This document shows, in pieces, positions 8,219 through 18,588 of a stretch of 64,000 bases of DNA (position 1 is its first letter; each line of letters opens with the position of its first letter). Below the pieces are notes generated by a model that saw only the letters and a program-made list of their open reading frames with translations, was not told the DNA's origin and made no database searches. The DNA is from Psychrosphaera haliotis (lineage in GTDB: Bacteria; Pseudomonadota; Gammaproteobacteria; Enterobacterales; Alteromonadaceae). The position numbers were made by a program, and so were the translations under genes. The stretch is from contig NZ_WOCD01000003.1 in the NCBI RefSeq assembly GCF_009728465.1, forward strand, positions 868,001 through 932,000, given 5' to 3'.

Positions 8219-9184
8219 ATGAAATTAAAAGCACTAGTAAGCGCATTAGGTTTCACACTAGCAACTCTTTTAAGCACTGGCGCACAAGCGGTAGACAAAG
8301 AAATTCCTACTTATGAAAAGACTAGTGGCATCTCAGGCAACCTGTCTTCAGTGGGTTCTGATACTTTAGCAAACATGATGACGTTTTGGGCTGAAGAGTT
8401 TAAACGTTTTTACCCGAACGTTAACATTCAAGTTCAAGCAGCTGGCTCTTCAACAGCGCCACCAGCTTTAACAGAAGGCACTTCTAACTTCGGTCCTATG
8501 AGCCGTAAAATGAAGTCTAAAGAAGTTGAGTCGTTTGAAAAGCGCCACGGTTACAAGCCTACAGCAATCCCAGTTGCAATTGATGCTTTGGCTGTTTTTG
8601 TTCACAAAGACAACCCTATTAAAGGTCTTAGCATTTCTGACGTAGATGCTATTTTCTCATCAAACCGTAAATGTGGTGGCGATGCTGATATCGACCGTTG
8701 GGGCGACTTAGGCCTTTCAGGTGAATGGACTGCAAAAGACATTCAGTTATTTGGTCGAAACTCAGTTTCTGGTACATATGGTTACTTCAAGAAAAAAGCA
8801 CTTTGTAAAGGTGACTTTAAGAACAATGTAAATGAACAACCTGGTTCAGCTTCTGTTGTACAGTCTGTTTCTGCTTCTCTAAATGGTATTGGTTATTCTG
8901 GTATTGGTTATAAGACCTCTGGTGTACGAGCGGTAGCATTAGCTAAACGTGGCGACAACTTTGTTGAAGCATCAATGGAAAATGCAGTAGCGGGTAAATA
9001 CCCTCTTTCTCGCTTCCTTTACGTTTATGTAAACAAGCACCCAAACAAACCTTTCACTCCGATGGAAGCTGAATTTGTAAAAATGGTTCTTTCACAAGCT
9101 GGCCAAAAAATTGTTGAAAAAGACGGTTATATCCCACTTCCAGCAAAGGTAGTGGCAAAACAGTTGAAGGTGTTAGGTTTATAA
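8219..9184 (+). CDS. Phosphate-binding periplasmic protein, PstS family
   Basis: 321 residues from the ATG at 8219, chosen because GGAG lies six bases upstream and a normal signal peptide (ending TGAQA) begins there; an upstream TTG in frame at 8192 is less likely. The mature protein contains [32 protein letters not shown] and [13 protein letters not shown], the phosphate-ligand loops of PstS proteins (the Ser/Thr/Gly-rich loop and the SGT motif). It binds phosphate for a Pst ABC transporter, but pstCAB are not adjacent. A Pho box lies upstream and a strong terminator follows. Confidence 0.9.
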   Translation: MKLKALVSALGFTLATLLSTGAQAVDKEIPTYEKTSGISGNLSSVGSDTLANMMTFWAEEFKRFYPNVNIQVQAAGSSTAPPALTEGTSNFGPMSRKMKSKEVESFEKRHGYKPTAIPVAIDALAVFVHKDNPIKGLSISDVDAIFSSNRKCGGDADIDRWGDLGLSGEWTAKDIQLFGRNSVSGTYGYFKKKALCKGDFKNNVNEQPGSASVVQSVSASLNGIGYSGIGYKTSGVRAVALAKRGDNFVEASMENAVAGKYPLSRFLYVYVNKHPNKPFTPMEAEFVKMVLSQAGQKIVEKDGYIPLPAKVVAKQLKVLGL

Positions 9185-9209
9185 TCTAATACTTAAAGCT
9201 ATAATATGA

Positions 9210-9235
9210 AAAGCGAGGCTAGTCCTCGCTTTTTA
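9210..9235. terminator. Bidirectional terminator between pstS-like and GGDEF genes
   Basis: AAAGCGAGG and CCTCGCTTT form a 9-base stem with a five-base loop, followed by T residues. The right edge overlaps the stop codon of the convergent diguanylate cyclase gene. Confidence 0.85.
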
Positions 9236-10819
9236 GTTTTCGGAAAAGAACAAGTATTTATCAGGTGCAGTTAACTTTAGTTCTTTTGCTCGATACATAG
9301 CTTGGTCAGCTTCTTTAACTAAGTTATCTAGCGTATCTGCAGACTCTGGATAAAATGCAACACCTGCACTCAAACCAATAGAAACCCCAGTATAATTAGA
9401 GCCGACATCTATATTTTTAGTAATAGCGTCTCGCACCTTGTCCATTGCTTTTATAACCATCTCTTTTCTGACTTTATTAATCTGTAATAACAGCACAAAC
9501 TCATCTCCACCCCATCTAATAACCCTATCATCGTGACGAATATTTTCGCTTAACCTTCTTGCCACTTCGATTAAAACGGCATCACCCGCGTCATGACCAT
9601 AAGTGTCGTTTACTTGTTTAAAGCCATTTAAGTCAATTAATACAATTGCAAAAGAGCGATTTCTAACTATTTCCAATTCTATTTTCTTTTCGCCGCCATT
9701 TCGGTTTAAAACTTGAGTTAACGCGTCAAAATCTGCTTGTTTCTCTAGCTGTTCTAAATCCTGTTTCCGTTTCGATATGTCACTTAATGTCACTTGATAA
9801 TATTTTTCATTTTGCTCTGTTGTTACTGCACTAACAAATAGTTGTACCCAAAATGATTTTGAGGTGAAAAGCCCCTTTAGTTTATATTCACCTATTGCTA
9901 TTTCATCTCGGCGCAATGACTCACTAACGAACTCTAGCAGTTGCTTCGGCTCCTCAAATAACTCTATAAGCAAATCAGAATATTCAGTGTTTTCTTGATT
10001 GATGTATAACCCCAATGACTCTAAAAGCGTGACAAACGCATCATTATAAAGCACCAATTTACCTGATGTGTCTATCAATACAATTGCCGACTTAGCACTT
10101 TCAAATATCATCCTAAAACGCTGCTCAAGCGCCTCTATTTCTTCCCTGAGTTTTCGTTCTTGCCTGAATTGGTTCTCCACATTATCCAATAGCCGGTTTG
10201 CTCCTCTGACCAAGGTGCCGATTTCCGTCGCCGAATGACTTAGTGGGGTATCTACCCGCTCTTTTGTACCAATTTCCATCTCGTATAGAACTTTGCTTGT
10301 TCTTACAAGCGGTCTCGTTACTAAGAAGTAGCAAATGACTATAGACGCTATGGTCACTAAAATGGCTAGTAAATAGAGAACAAAACTATTCACAGAACTT
10401 ATTAGCTCCGCATCGCTCTCAATCTTTCTATAGTCTGGAGTTATACTTATTTCACCGAGTTTTTCTGTTGTTATAAATGGGTGTTGAACATCAAAAGTTA
10501 TCGCGAGGTTTTCATCAAAACCGGCTTCGTTCACTTTGTAATTTATTTTTTCATCCTTATAAGCTATTGACTTCACATTTTTACTTCGTGCTAACCCATT
10601 TATAGCTTCTTTAAGCAGCTCTTCATCAGATACGAATGCGGCAATAGATGCAGTTGGAGAAATAGTTTTAACTAGTTCGCCAATCGCAGTTTTAGCGTTT
10701 GAAACTTCCGCGTTATATGTCTGCTTATAAAAAATTTCTGACGCAACAAAAGCAATAACTAAACCAGCTATTATTATAAAACTAGCAAGTCTTGCTGCGA
10801 TTCCAAACTTAATATTCAA
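9233..10819 (-). CDS. Membrane diguanylate cyclase with HAMP, PAS and GGDEF domains
   Basis: 528 residues. An N-terminal transmembrane helix (about 10-30), a periplasmic sensor region, a second helix (about 140-165), a HAMP-like linker, a PAS domain (about 235-350) and a GGDEF domain (about 365-525) follow in order. The catalytic motif RWGGDEFVLLLQ is intact, and DLNGFKQVNDTYGHDAGD is the conserved nucleotide and metal site, so it should make c-di-GMP. It starts with TTG, overlapping the stop of the upstream PstS-like gene. That coupling suggests the periplasmic sensor responds to, or partners with, the PstS-like protein. Confidence 0.9.
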   Translation of the reverse strand: MNIKFGIAARLASFIIIAGLVIAFVASEIFYKQTYNAEVSNAKTAIGELVKTISPTASIAAFVSDEELLKEAINGLARSKNVKSIAYKDEKINYKVNEAGFDENLAITFDVQHPFITTEKLGEISITPDYRKIESDAELISSVNSFVLYLLAILVTIASIVICYFLVTRPLVRTSKVLYEMEIGTKERVDTPLSHSATEIGTLVRGANRLLDNVENQFRQERKLREEIEALEQRFRMIFESAKSAIVLIDTSGKLVLYNDAFVTLLESLGLYINQENTEYSDLLIELFEEPKQLLEFVSESLRRDEIAIGEYKLKGLFTSKSFWVQLFVSAVTTEQNEKYYQVTLSDISKRKQDLEQLEKQADFDALTQVLNRNGGEKKIELEIVRNRSFAIVLIDLNGFKQVNDTYGHDAGDAVLIEVARRLSENIRHDDRVIRWGGDEFVLLLQINKVRKEMVIKAMDKVRDAITKNIDVGSNYTGVSIGLSAGVAFYPESADTLDNLVKEADQAMYRAKELKLTAPDKYLFFSEN

Positions 10820-11255
10820 ACTGGTATACCACCTTCATCGACTCGCTCATCTGAGATTGATAAATATAAGTAATAACTTCATTATCGGTTTTTATTGCTT
10901 CTTTAACGTCTTTGAAATCTTCGATTTGCTTTGGCGGCTGTGATTTACCCGTAAACCTCAGCCTAGACCAATATGAGTTTACCCGGCCTAAAGACAAACC
11001 AAGCAACTGACGATAAAACGCTTCTTTTATGCCCGAACCATCATTTACATCTAACGGTTTGGCGCTTGCACCATTAGGAAAAGCAACATAACGCCCCATA
11101 AAAAGGTCAATTAACTCCTCTTTTGATACAGATTCAACAGGCGTTTTTATGTTAGTAACAACAACTAGCTTATCGCTGTCTACCGCGTAAACAGAAGATA
11201 TAAACAAAAAGATGCCAAACACTATAAGCTTGAGTGTACGTTTAAATAAATACAT
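10809..11255 (-). CDS. Short PstS-like periplasmic binding protein
   Basis: 148 residues from the ATG at 11255. It has its own signal peptide (MYLFKRTLKLIVFGIFLFIS, cleavage near VYA) and then VVVTNIKTPVESVSKEELID, DLFMGRYVAFPNG and REAFYRQLLG-like sequence, typical of the short phosphate-binding-like proteins found beside porins and c-di-GMP enzymes in marine gammaproteobacteria. In the given sequence it is read through from the upstream porin as one long frame. I treat it as separate because it begins with a signal peptide and the upstream frame reaches a terminal Phe just before it. The TAA overlaps the TTG of the GGDEF gene. Confidence 0.75.
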   Translation of the reverse strand: MYLFKRTLKLIVFGIFLFISSVYAVDSDKLVVVTNIKTPVESVSKEELIDLFMGRYVAFPNGASAKPLDVNDGSGIKEAFYRQLLGLSLGRVNSYWSRLRFTGKSQPPKQIEDFKDVKEAIKTDNEVITYIYQSQMSESMKVVYQFEY

Positions 11256-12494
11256 CAGAAACGTAAAACTCACGGAGGCAAACAGATTGTTAAATGTTTC
11301 CTTTGTTGTTGAAGTTAAAAATCCGTCAGTTTTATATAAACCACCACCTCTTTGATCTACATTTACATTTTGCCATTGTACTTTTAATGCTGTGGTTTCA
11401 GTAATATCCCATCGCCAACCAAGAGAAATTGTGTTTTGATTATGTCGAAATCTACTAATAGCCTCTTCAATCCCAAAAATGATCTGCTGTACCAGTTCAG
11501 GTTTTATTACTGTTTCTGAAAATTTATAAACATCTGACTTAACCAACGAATAAGAAACATAAAAGGTGTGCTTTTTATTTTGATAGCTCAAATTCACAAA
11601 GGCATTATCTATTTCGTCTAAAGGCAACGCGCCGGAATCAATATGAACCCATTCCCCAGACAACTCAAATTGGTCCCAATTATATTGACCATAAATAGAC
11701 TTATAATTGATGTCCTTGTTTGTAAAATCGATTTGTTTAGCTATGGCTCCTATACTAGGAATTGACTGGGAGAATGATGGAAGCGCGGCGATAAATTGCC
11801 CTAAACCAACACTGGTATTTTGTGCTTTAGTTTTAGTATACCTAGCGCTTGCTATCCATTGCTGTTGAGCAAGCTCTAATTTAATTCCAGTTAAAGGAGA
11901 GAAGTCTATTGGGTCAAAGGTAGAGGACGAAAAATCACTTTTAGTTTCTCCCCAGAATAATTTTGAAGAGAATGCGACTTTGTTAATTCGGCTTCTATAA
12001 ATAACATCAGCACCTTCAAGATGACGATTCGGTACAAGCCCGTAAACCTCATTTGGCAATACAACCCAAGGATACGCGATACCAATATCTCTGACGTCAC
12101 TAAAATGAAATACGTCGATAGCTGTACGACCTAAGCGTATATCAAACTTCGGGGTTACGCGATATTTGGCAAACGCTAATTGAGTTACCCCATCCAAGTC
12201 ATTTTCATCTTGTTTTCTATAGATAAACTGGCCTACAACGTCCAAGTCATCTGTAAGCTTATAATGTAACTGTACTCCTATATTACTAACTTGAGAAAAG
12301 TCAGCTTTATGGTACTCAACACCATCATTGAGAGACATATCATTGCGATATCCAAACTGTTTTGAGTTTGTTGTAGCCAAACCTAAAGTCCCAAAACCAC
12401 TAAAATCAAATTGAGTAGACGCCATGCTCTGATGAGCCATTGCAAAGATAGATAGGCTTAAAAAACGAAGGGTTAGGGAGCAACTTTTACGCAT
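11255..12494 (-). CDS. Outer-membrane porin-like protein (frame disrupted at its end)
   Basis: 412 residues after repair. The signal peptide ends MAHQSMAS, and the mature protein is a long beta-strand-rich barrel (FSGFGTLGLATTNS, TPKFDIRLGRTAIDVFHFSD) ending NNLFASVSFTF, with a terminal Phe. In the sequence as given the frame continues through GTTTC at 11258-11262 into the downstream PstS-like protein. Removing one T gives a TGA that overlaps the next ATG (TGATG). A real fusion of a barrel end to a signal peptide would make no structural sense, so an extra base is the better explanation. The substrate is unknown. Confidence 0.78.
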
Positions 12495-12619
12495 AGAGAA
12501 CCATCAAATGTTTTATCGTGGATAAGATAATTACACTTTAAGCATAGTCGCTAGTTGGGATATTGGAAATAATTTGCGTAACATAATCAGCAATTTACCT
12601 ATTAAAGATAATAGGTGTA

Positions 12620-13150
12620 CTAAACTTGGCAAAAACAGCCTGTAACATCAGAAACCACAACATCTGAAGTAAAACCTTGTAAGTGGTTGTTAATCGCCAT
12701 ATCCACAAAACTATTGGTTTTTGAGCAACTATAACCCGCAGAGTATGGGCCTAAATAGACGAGTTGGCCGTTATCAACAACAATTACCGAGGGTGCTGCA
12801 GGAACAATATCCGTAAATTGATCACTGAGTTTTCGGTTTGAAACTTCAAAACCTTCACTTCTAACTAGCTTGTCTATCTCTACTTTATGGCTTTCTGGAA
12901 CTTTATTGCAGTGGCACCCATCTGCAGTAAAGTGAATAACGGCTTTCGAGTTCTCACTAGAAATTAAACCTTCATCATTCAATCGTTTGAATAGTTGCTC
13001 AACTTCAACATTGGCAAGTTGATTGTTTGAATCAAAATGCGTCATTCTTTTAGATACAAAATAGTAAGCCGCGAACACAGTGCCAACTAACCAAACAAAC
13101 ACCAAGCTAATGTTGATTAAAGACAGCTTAGACTTTGAAGTTGGAGACAT
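12620..13150 (-). CDS. Membrane-anchored thioredoxin-like protein (DUF6436-type), function unknown
   Basis: 176 residues from the ATG at 13150. One N-terminal membrane helix ([20 protein letters not shown]) precedes a predicted periplasmic or extracytoplasmic thioredoxin-like region with [17 protein letters not shown], where C-x-C replaces the usual CxxC, and a C-terminal GCFCQV with another C-x-C. The paired cysteines suggest redox or metal binding. The start overlaps the end of the chemoreceptor gene, so the two are probably co-transcribed. The family assignment is from memory and moderately sure. Confidence 0.6.
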   Translation of the reverse strand: MSPTSKSKLSLINISLVFVWLVGTVFAAYYFVSKRMTHFDSNNQLANVEVEQLFKRLNDEGLISSENSKAVIHFTADGCHCNKVPESHKVEIDKLVRSEGFEVSNRKLSDQFTDIVPAAPSVIVVDNGQLVYLGPYSAGYSCSKTNSFVDMAINNHLQGFTSDVVVSDVTGCFCQV

Positions 13151-14596
13151 GCTGCTCAAGAGACGTTATAGACCTCGCAATTTTGGAGGCTTCCAATTCT
13201 AATTCATTAATTCGACTTAAGTCATCGACACTGGATGTACGCATATTTTCAGTATTTTCAGAGATTGTATTAATTGTTTGCGATTGTTCATCTACAGACT
13301 CTGCTACCGCAATTGCAATATCGCTAGATTCTGCAACCAAAAATGTCGCTTCTTCTATTTTAGCCGTAGCATCTGCAGCTACCTCATTCACATTACTCAC
13401 TACTTCTAAACATTTACCCATAGAGTCTGTAGAACGATTTGAGTACTCTAATAACTTCGCCATCGTTTCTGTGATTTTACTTGTGCTCTCTTTTGTTCTT
13501 GTGGCCAAAGCTCTAACTTCATCTGCAACGACGGCAAAACCTCGTCCTTGCTCTCCAGCTCTGGCAGCCTCAATAGCGGCGTTTAGTGCTAATAAATTAG
13601 TTTGCTCGGCAATACCTGATATTTCCGCTAAAACGGCGGAAATAGCTTCACTAGATTTAGATAACTCTGCTATTTCTTCGCTTGTTAAATTGAGGGCATT
13701 CGTTAACGTTTTATTGTTGTCATTAATTTCGGTGATACAAACCTTTGTAACTTCAGTTAAGTCCAGTGCTTTACCCATTTGTGAACTTAGTTGTGTCGCA
13801 TTGTTTGCGATCAGGGACACCGTCTGCACCATTTCAGTAATTGACGAAGCTATTATATTTATTTCATCACTGCGATATTGCGTTGATGAAGACAAGCCGT
13901 CTTTCGAAGTAGCGAGTTGTCTATTATTCTCTATTAATTCTTTCGTTTGTTTCTTCACATCTACTATGGTCGTTTCTAACAAAGCTAATAAGGCATTAAA
14001 ACCATCAAGAACTTGATTGTCCGGAACAGATGAGCGAGTTGATAAGTCTATCTCGCTAGGATTGTTTACTAACCTTTTTGTTAGGTCAGTAAGCTCTTTG
14101 CCAACAATACTGTCATCAAAAAGTTGTTTGGCAATGTATCCCGCAATTATGGCTTCTGCCATTGCATAAACAGCATGGATGATAACGGTAGAAAAATATA
14201 GTCGGTCTTCATCAAAAATATAAACACCTACACCATTTGTTTGCATCACATAAAACGAAACGTGGTGCACAGCAATTAAGCCAACGGCAGAAATGAATAC
14301 TTTCCAATCGCTGTAAACGATTAGAAAGGCTAATAATATAAATATCTCAAAGTGAACTTCAATTAAGCCATTTAATTGATGAATATGAAGGCAAGCAAAC
14401 ACCATAGAAACAAGAGCGGCAACGTGTCTTGTTAGTGCGGCTTCAGGAGCCGTTCTTACCATGTAGAGGCCAATTGCTAACGCTCCTCCACCAATGACAA
14501 TGGCCTCTGGTAATGTGTCATACACAAAAGTAAGTACAATAGATTCAATAAATAACGCGATAAATAAAATCGAAAATAACTTTGATTCTTTTTCAT
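13128..14596 (-). CDS. Methyl-accepting chemotaxis protein with membrane-embedded sensor (frameshifted near start)
   Basis: 489 residues after repair. About six hydrophobic segments form the N-terminal sensor (to about residue 190), with no large periplasmic domain. The cytoplasmic signalling hairpin follows, with the conserved tip [20 protein letters not shown] and [15 protein letters not shown]. The long frame opens only at a GTG inside the first helix. Upstream, adding one A to the run at 14589-14593 gives ATG with a GAGG site five bases before it and the start [13 protein letters not shown], so a one-base loss is likely. It should report to CheA/CheW; no che genes are nearby. Confidence 0.85.
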
Positions 14597-14728
14597 GAAG
14601 GCCTCATCCATCTATTTTTGACAGATCTTTTTTAACTAAACTAAAGTGGGTATACGTTCATTTAAGTGTAGACGCTCTTTTGTTTTTGGAACTATTTTAT
14701 TTGATGTATCTAGCTAGTTTACATTTTA

Positions 14729-16354
14729 CTATTCAATAGGCTGATACCCCGGAAGCTCATATATATCAAAAGGGTCAAGTTGATCAGTTGATGCAAACTC
14801 TCTGATGTACTTTTCATATACTCTAGACTCTACGAATATAGCGAAAATATCACTATCTAGGTGATTATTTTCAACTAGAGATCCCATTATTTTTAGGCAT
14901 TCACTAACAGGCTTGGCACTTTTGTATGGTCTATCAGCAGCAGATAGGGCCTCAAATATGTCCGCCAACGCCATTAGTCTTGCTGGAACTGACATCTGTT
15001 CTTTTGTCAGGCCACGTGGGTAACCTTTGCCATCCATAGTTTCGTGATGCCCTAAAGCATACTCAGTGACGTTTTGAAGGTGTTTTGGAAATGGTAAGGT
15101 TTCCAATATATCCATCGTGATAACCATATGGTTTTTCATAATTTCTTTTTCTGCGTCGGTAAGAGTACCTCGACGAATTTTCAAATTTTCAACTTCATTC
15201 ACGTTTAAAACTGAAGTAACAACTCCCTCAATTGCCAGTTGGTAACTTTTAGATACCTGATCTATTGATTCAATATCTTGATCACTTAGGTATTCACCGC
15301 CAACGTTAACTTTTTGAATAAAAGATCGATCTAATTTAAGTTGTTTTAGCTCCCTATCCATAGACGTTTTAAGTTGCTGAACTTCAATTGTATTGCCCTT
15401 TTGCAACGCGTTTATAATTTTACTTTGATAGGCTATCTCGATATCTTTAGCCACAATTTCAAATTTTGCATTTACAAACTCAATACGGTCAAAAATAGTC
15501 TGCAATTTCTTCGACTTTTCTATTATGTGGTCGGGTGTAGCAATTTTTCCGCAATCATGTAACCAACCAGCAATATCAATTTCATGGCGATCAGCATCAG
15601 TCATGGTAAAGTCCGCGAGTGGGCCCCTACGTTCTTTATGTATTTCCTCAGCCAGCATTAGAGTTAGTGCTGGTACACGCCTGCAGTGTCCCCCCGTATG
15701 TGGAGACTTCTCATCTATAGCTTTTGCAATAGTTCTCGCAAATGCAGAAAACAGCTGCTCCATTTCTTGCACTAATGCCGTATTCGTTAGTGATATAGCT
15801 CCGAGTGAAGCAAATGATCGAACGAGAGTTTCTACGTCATTACTGAATTCAACCGTCTGTCCATCTTCTAACGCATTTATTAATTGGATAACGCCTATGA
15901 TATCCCCCGTATGATCCTTTAACGGGATTACAAGCATAGATTGTGTTCTGTAGCCTGTTGCTTCGTCCATTTTACGAGCGGCACTGACATCAAAGGGAAT
16001 TGCTGCGTAAACATCAGGAATGTTAATAACTTCACCTGAGTTTGCGGAATGAGCCACCATCGCGTTTTTATTTGGGGAACCATCGATAAATAGTGGAATG
16101 TCGGAGAACTCCAATGTCTTGGCTGATCCACCACCTAAATAAATATCTAAAGTACGGTTTATTACCGTCTCAAATTTTAAGTGCTTTTCTGGCGTAATTG
16201 AATAAATTGATCCCGCATCACAATTGGCGATAGACATAACGATCTGTAAAATTTCATCCAGTAATTTACTCGAATCACTTTCACTTGATAGCTTGATACT
16301 AATATCAACTAATTGTTGCAATGCATAAGAGTTTGTTATTTTGTGCTGCGCCAT
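14729..16354 (-). CDS. GAF/HD-GYP c-di-GMP phosphodiesterase
   Basis: 541 residues. A GAF domain (about 20-185) is followed by HD-GYP elements: GGHCRRVPALTLMLAEEIH, the metal site AGWLHDCGKIATPDHI, and HHETMDGKGYPRGLTKEQMS. These are the catalytic signatures for hydrolysing c-di-GMP. About 100 residues of mostly helical sequence are inserted between DHIIEKSKKL and the LTDAEKEIMKNH segment, longer than in the standard domain. The gene follows the CHASE2 cyclase by seven bases, so cyclic-nucleotide and c-di-GMP signals may be linked, for example if the GAF domain binds the cyclase product. That link is inferred. Confidence 0.9.
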   Translation of the reverse strand: MAQHKITNSYALQQLVDISIKLSSESDSSKLLDEILQIVMSIANCDAGSIYSITPEKHLKFETVINRTLDIYLGGGSAKTLEFSDIPLFIDGSPNKNAMVAHSANSGEVINIPDVYAAIPFDVSAARKMDEATGYRTQSMLVIPLKDHTGDIIGVIQLINALEDGQTVEFSNDVETLVRSFASLGAISLTNTALVQEMEQLFSAFARTIAKAIDEKSPHTGGHCRRVPALTLMLAEEIHKERRGPLADFTMTDADRHEIDIAGWLHDCGKIATPDHIIEKSKKLQTIFDRIEFVNAKFEIVAKDIEIAYQSKIINALQKGNTIEVQQLKTSMDRELKQLKLDRSFIQKVNVGGEYLSDQDIESIDQVSKSYQLAIEGVVTSVLNVNEVENLKIRRGTLTDAEKEIMKNHMVITMDILETLPFPKHLQNVTEYALGHHETMDGKGYPRGLTKEQMSVPARLMALADIFEALSAADRPYKSAKPVSECLKIMGSLVENNHLDSDIFAIFVESRVYEKYIREFASTDQLDPFDIYELPGYQPIE

Positions 16355-16361
16355 AGTTTTG

Positions 16362-18588
16362 CTACTTTTTTAAATGAATGAATTCACCAGACCAATTTTC
16401 TGGTAACGAGTTTACGTCTTCGCTATTTATACGTTCTAACATAATTTCATAAACCCTTGTACTTAAAATGTTATTTCTAATCAGTTGATTAAATAACAAT
16501 AACGCTTTGGGCCAATCTTTAGAATAGTATAGCTTAAAGGCTTCATGGTGTTTGCTAAGTAATTCATCAATTCCCTCAATTGCACAATCACTGCTCAAGG
16601 GCTCATAAATCTCAACTGCGTCACTTTTACCAACTACCGTTACTTTATCAATTAGCCGATATTTATATTTGGTTGCTTGCTTTTTAGTTGCCTTTGACAC
16701 TAATACCCCTACATTGTAGAACTTAGTGAGCGACTCAATTCTAGAACCTAAATTTACAGTGTCGCCAAGTACAGTATAAGCTTTTCGATATTGAGAGCCC
16801 ATATCACCTACGTTCATCTCTCCCGTACTTATGCCTATCCCTAGTGCAACTTCCGGCCAACCCTTGTTTACATAGGAGCGGTTTAATACCGATAAAATAG
16901 ATTGCATACCAAGAGCACTATCTATGGCTTTTTCAGCATGCGCAGGCTCATCAATGGGAGCATTCCAAAAAGCCATCACCATATCGCCCACATATTTATC
17001 TATCGTACCGTCGTGACTAAATATGACTTCTGTAACAGCAGATAAATATTCATTTAGAAACTCACTTAGCTCTAACGGAGATAACGACTCTGATAAGGTT
17101 GTAAAGCCTCGTATGTCAGCAAATAGTACACTCATCTCCCTCCGTTTCACTCTTGACCTCAGAGCCTTTTGGCTTTGTAACCAGTCTTTCGATGTGCTGC
17201 GGCGGTACATATTGCCCAAACATACTTTGAATATTTTTTTTAGTTCTACTTTCACTAACGTAGCCAAAAAAAACATAGTAAAAAGTCAGTGTTAGAGTTA
17301 ATAATACTGAAAGAAACAAAGGTAGATTCAGCTTTAATATTGACCACAGGTATAAGTTACTTCCCAAAATGATGGTTACGGTGCCAACCCCTAAGCTTAG
17401 AATCGTTATTGCACTCCGCCCAATCATGACGCTAGACATCACTAAACCAATTAGCAACATTTGAATAATTAAATAGGCGGCCGTCCAATCAGGTTCAGAA
17501 GGAACAATGTCAGGGTTCATTAGGCCTTCAAATACATTTGCATGAATTTCAACTCCTGGATATTGGAGACCTACTGAAGTGGACCTTAAATCAGCTAAAC
17601 CAACAGCAGATGTACCTATAAAAACAACTGCTCCCTCCAGTTGCTCCCCATCAAGCCTCTTATTTAACACGTCCGTAGCCGACAGATAAGGAAAAGAAAA
17701 TGCTGGGCCTCTAAAAGGAATTAGCATTTGACCATACTCATCTGTATTCACACGTTGTTGAGCCACTTCAACAGAATCAAAAAAACTGTAGCCCGTATTG
17801 GTATCAATTTTATGGTTAGTTTTTATTTTATCTGAAAGTGTGTAAAGCCTTGCCGCCTCGAGTGCAATAGATGGGTACAAATTACCTTTATGTTCTAAAA
17901 CAAGTGCAGCTCGCCTTATGAAACCGTCTGAGTCCGCTCTAGAATTTATAAAACCTAATCCTAAAGACGCCTCCTGTAATTCATCTATATTGCTAATCAC
18001 TCCGATATAACTCGTTACCAAGGATTGGTGGTGTAAATTTGAATCCCATTCAACACTTGTTTTTAACCGTCCGCCTGATGTGAATTCGCTGTCTTCTGTT
18101 AACAGAAAGCCCAATACAGACTCGCTACCCAACAAAGCGCTTCTGAACTCTAAATCAGCATCTACTTCATCTTTAACTTTTTTTAAAGCTGCAATTACGC
18201 TGGGGTCAGTGATGTTGGAATGTATCGCTATTTTATCAACGGGATTAACTTCCGGTTCGGAAAAGAAAATATCAAACGCGATAACCGCAGCGCCCTGCTG
18301 GCTTAGCTCAGTTATTAGCTCTGATATTTTAGAGCGGCTCCAAGGGTATCGACCTTGTTCGCGCATGCTCTTTTCATCAATGTCGACAATGACAATATTT
18401 TCATTTGATTCTCGAACATCTAAGCTACTGGTAAGGTTAAGCCGGAAATCATATAGGATCCCTTCTACCCTTTGATTCACTTGGTAGATATAGTCTATTC
18501 TTGTTGTTTCTAGAAATACAAAAAAAACAGTTATTAATACTCCAGTCCAAAAGTGTCTTGAACCTATTTTTTTAAAGGCGATTTTCAA
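16362..18588 (-). CDS. CHASE2 class III adenylate/guanylate cyclase (frameshifted here)
   Basis: 741 residues after repair. An N-terminal membrane helix, a CHASE2 extracytoplasmic sensor (about 35-330, with IVIVDIDEKSMREQGRYPWS), three membrane helices (about 345-420) and the cyclase domain follow. The catalytic domain has VLFADIRGFTTLSE and KYVGDMVMAFWNAP for the two metal-binding aspartates, and YRKAYTVLGDTVNLGSRIES with the Lys and Asp that favour ATP. The frame breaks at 17144-17148, where GTTTC stands for GTTC; repair gives SERREMSVLF. The TTG start overlaps the stop of the metallo-hydrolase gene. It probably makes cAMP in response to an envelope signal. Confidence 0.88.

Noticed and set aside
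13135..14016. Long open frame of 293 codons antisense to the chemoreceptor gene
   Set aside because: The frame is the mirror of a strong coding region with Ser/Ala-rich composition and no recognisable domain or ribosome-binding site; it is a shadow.
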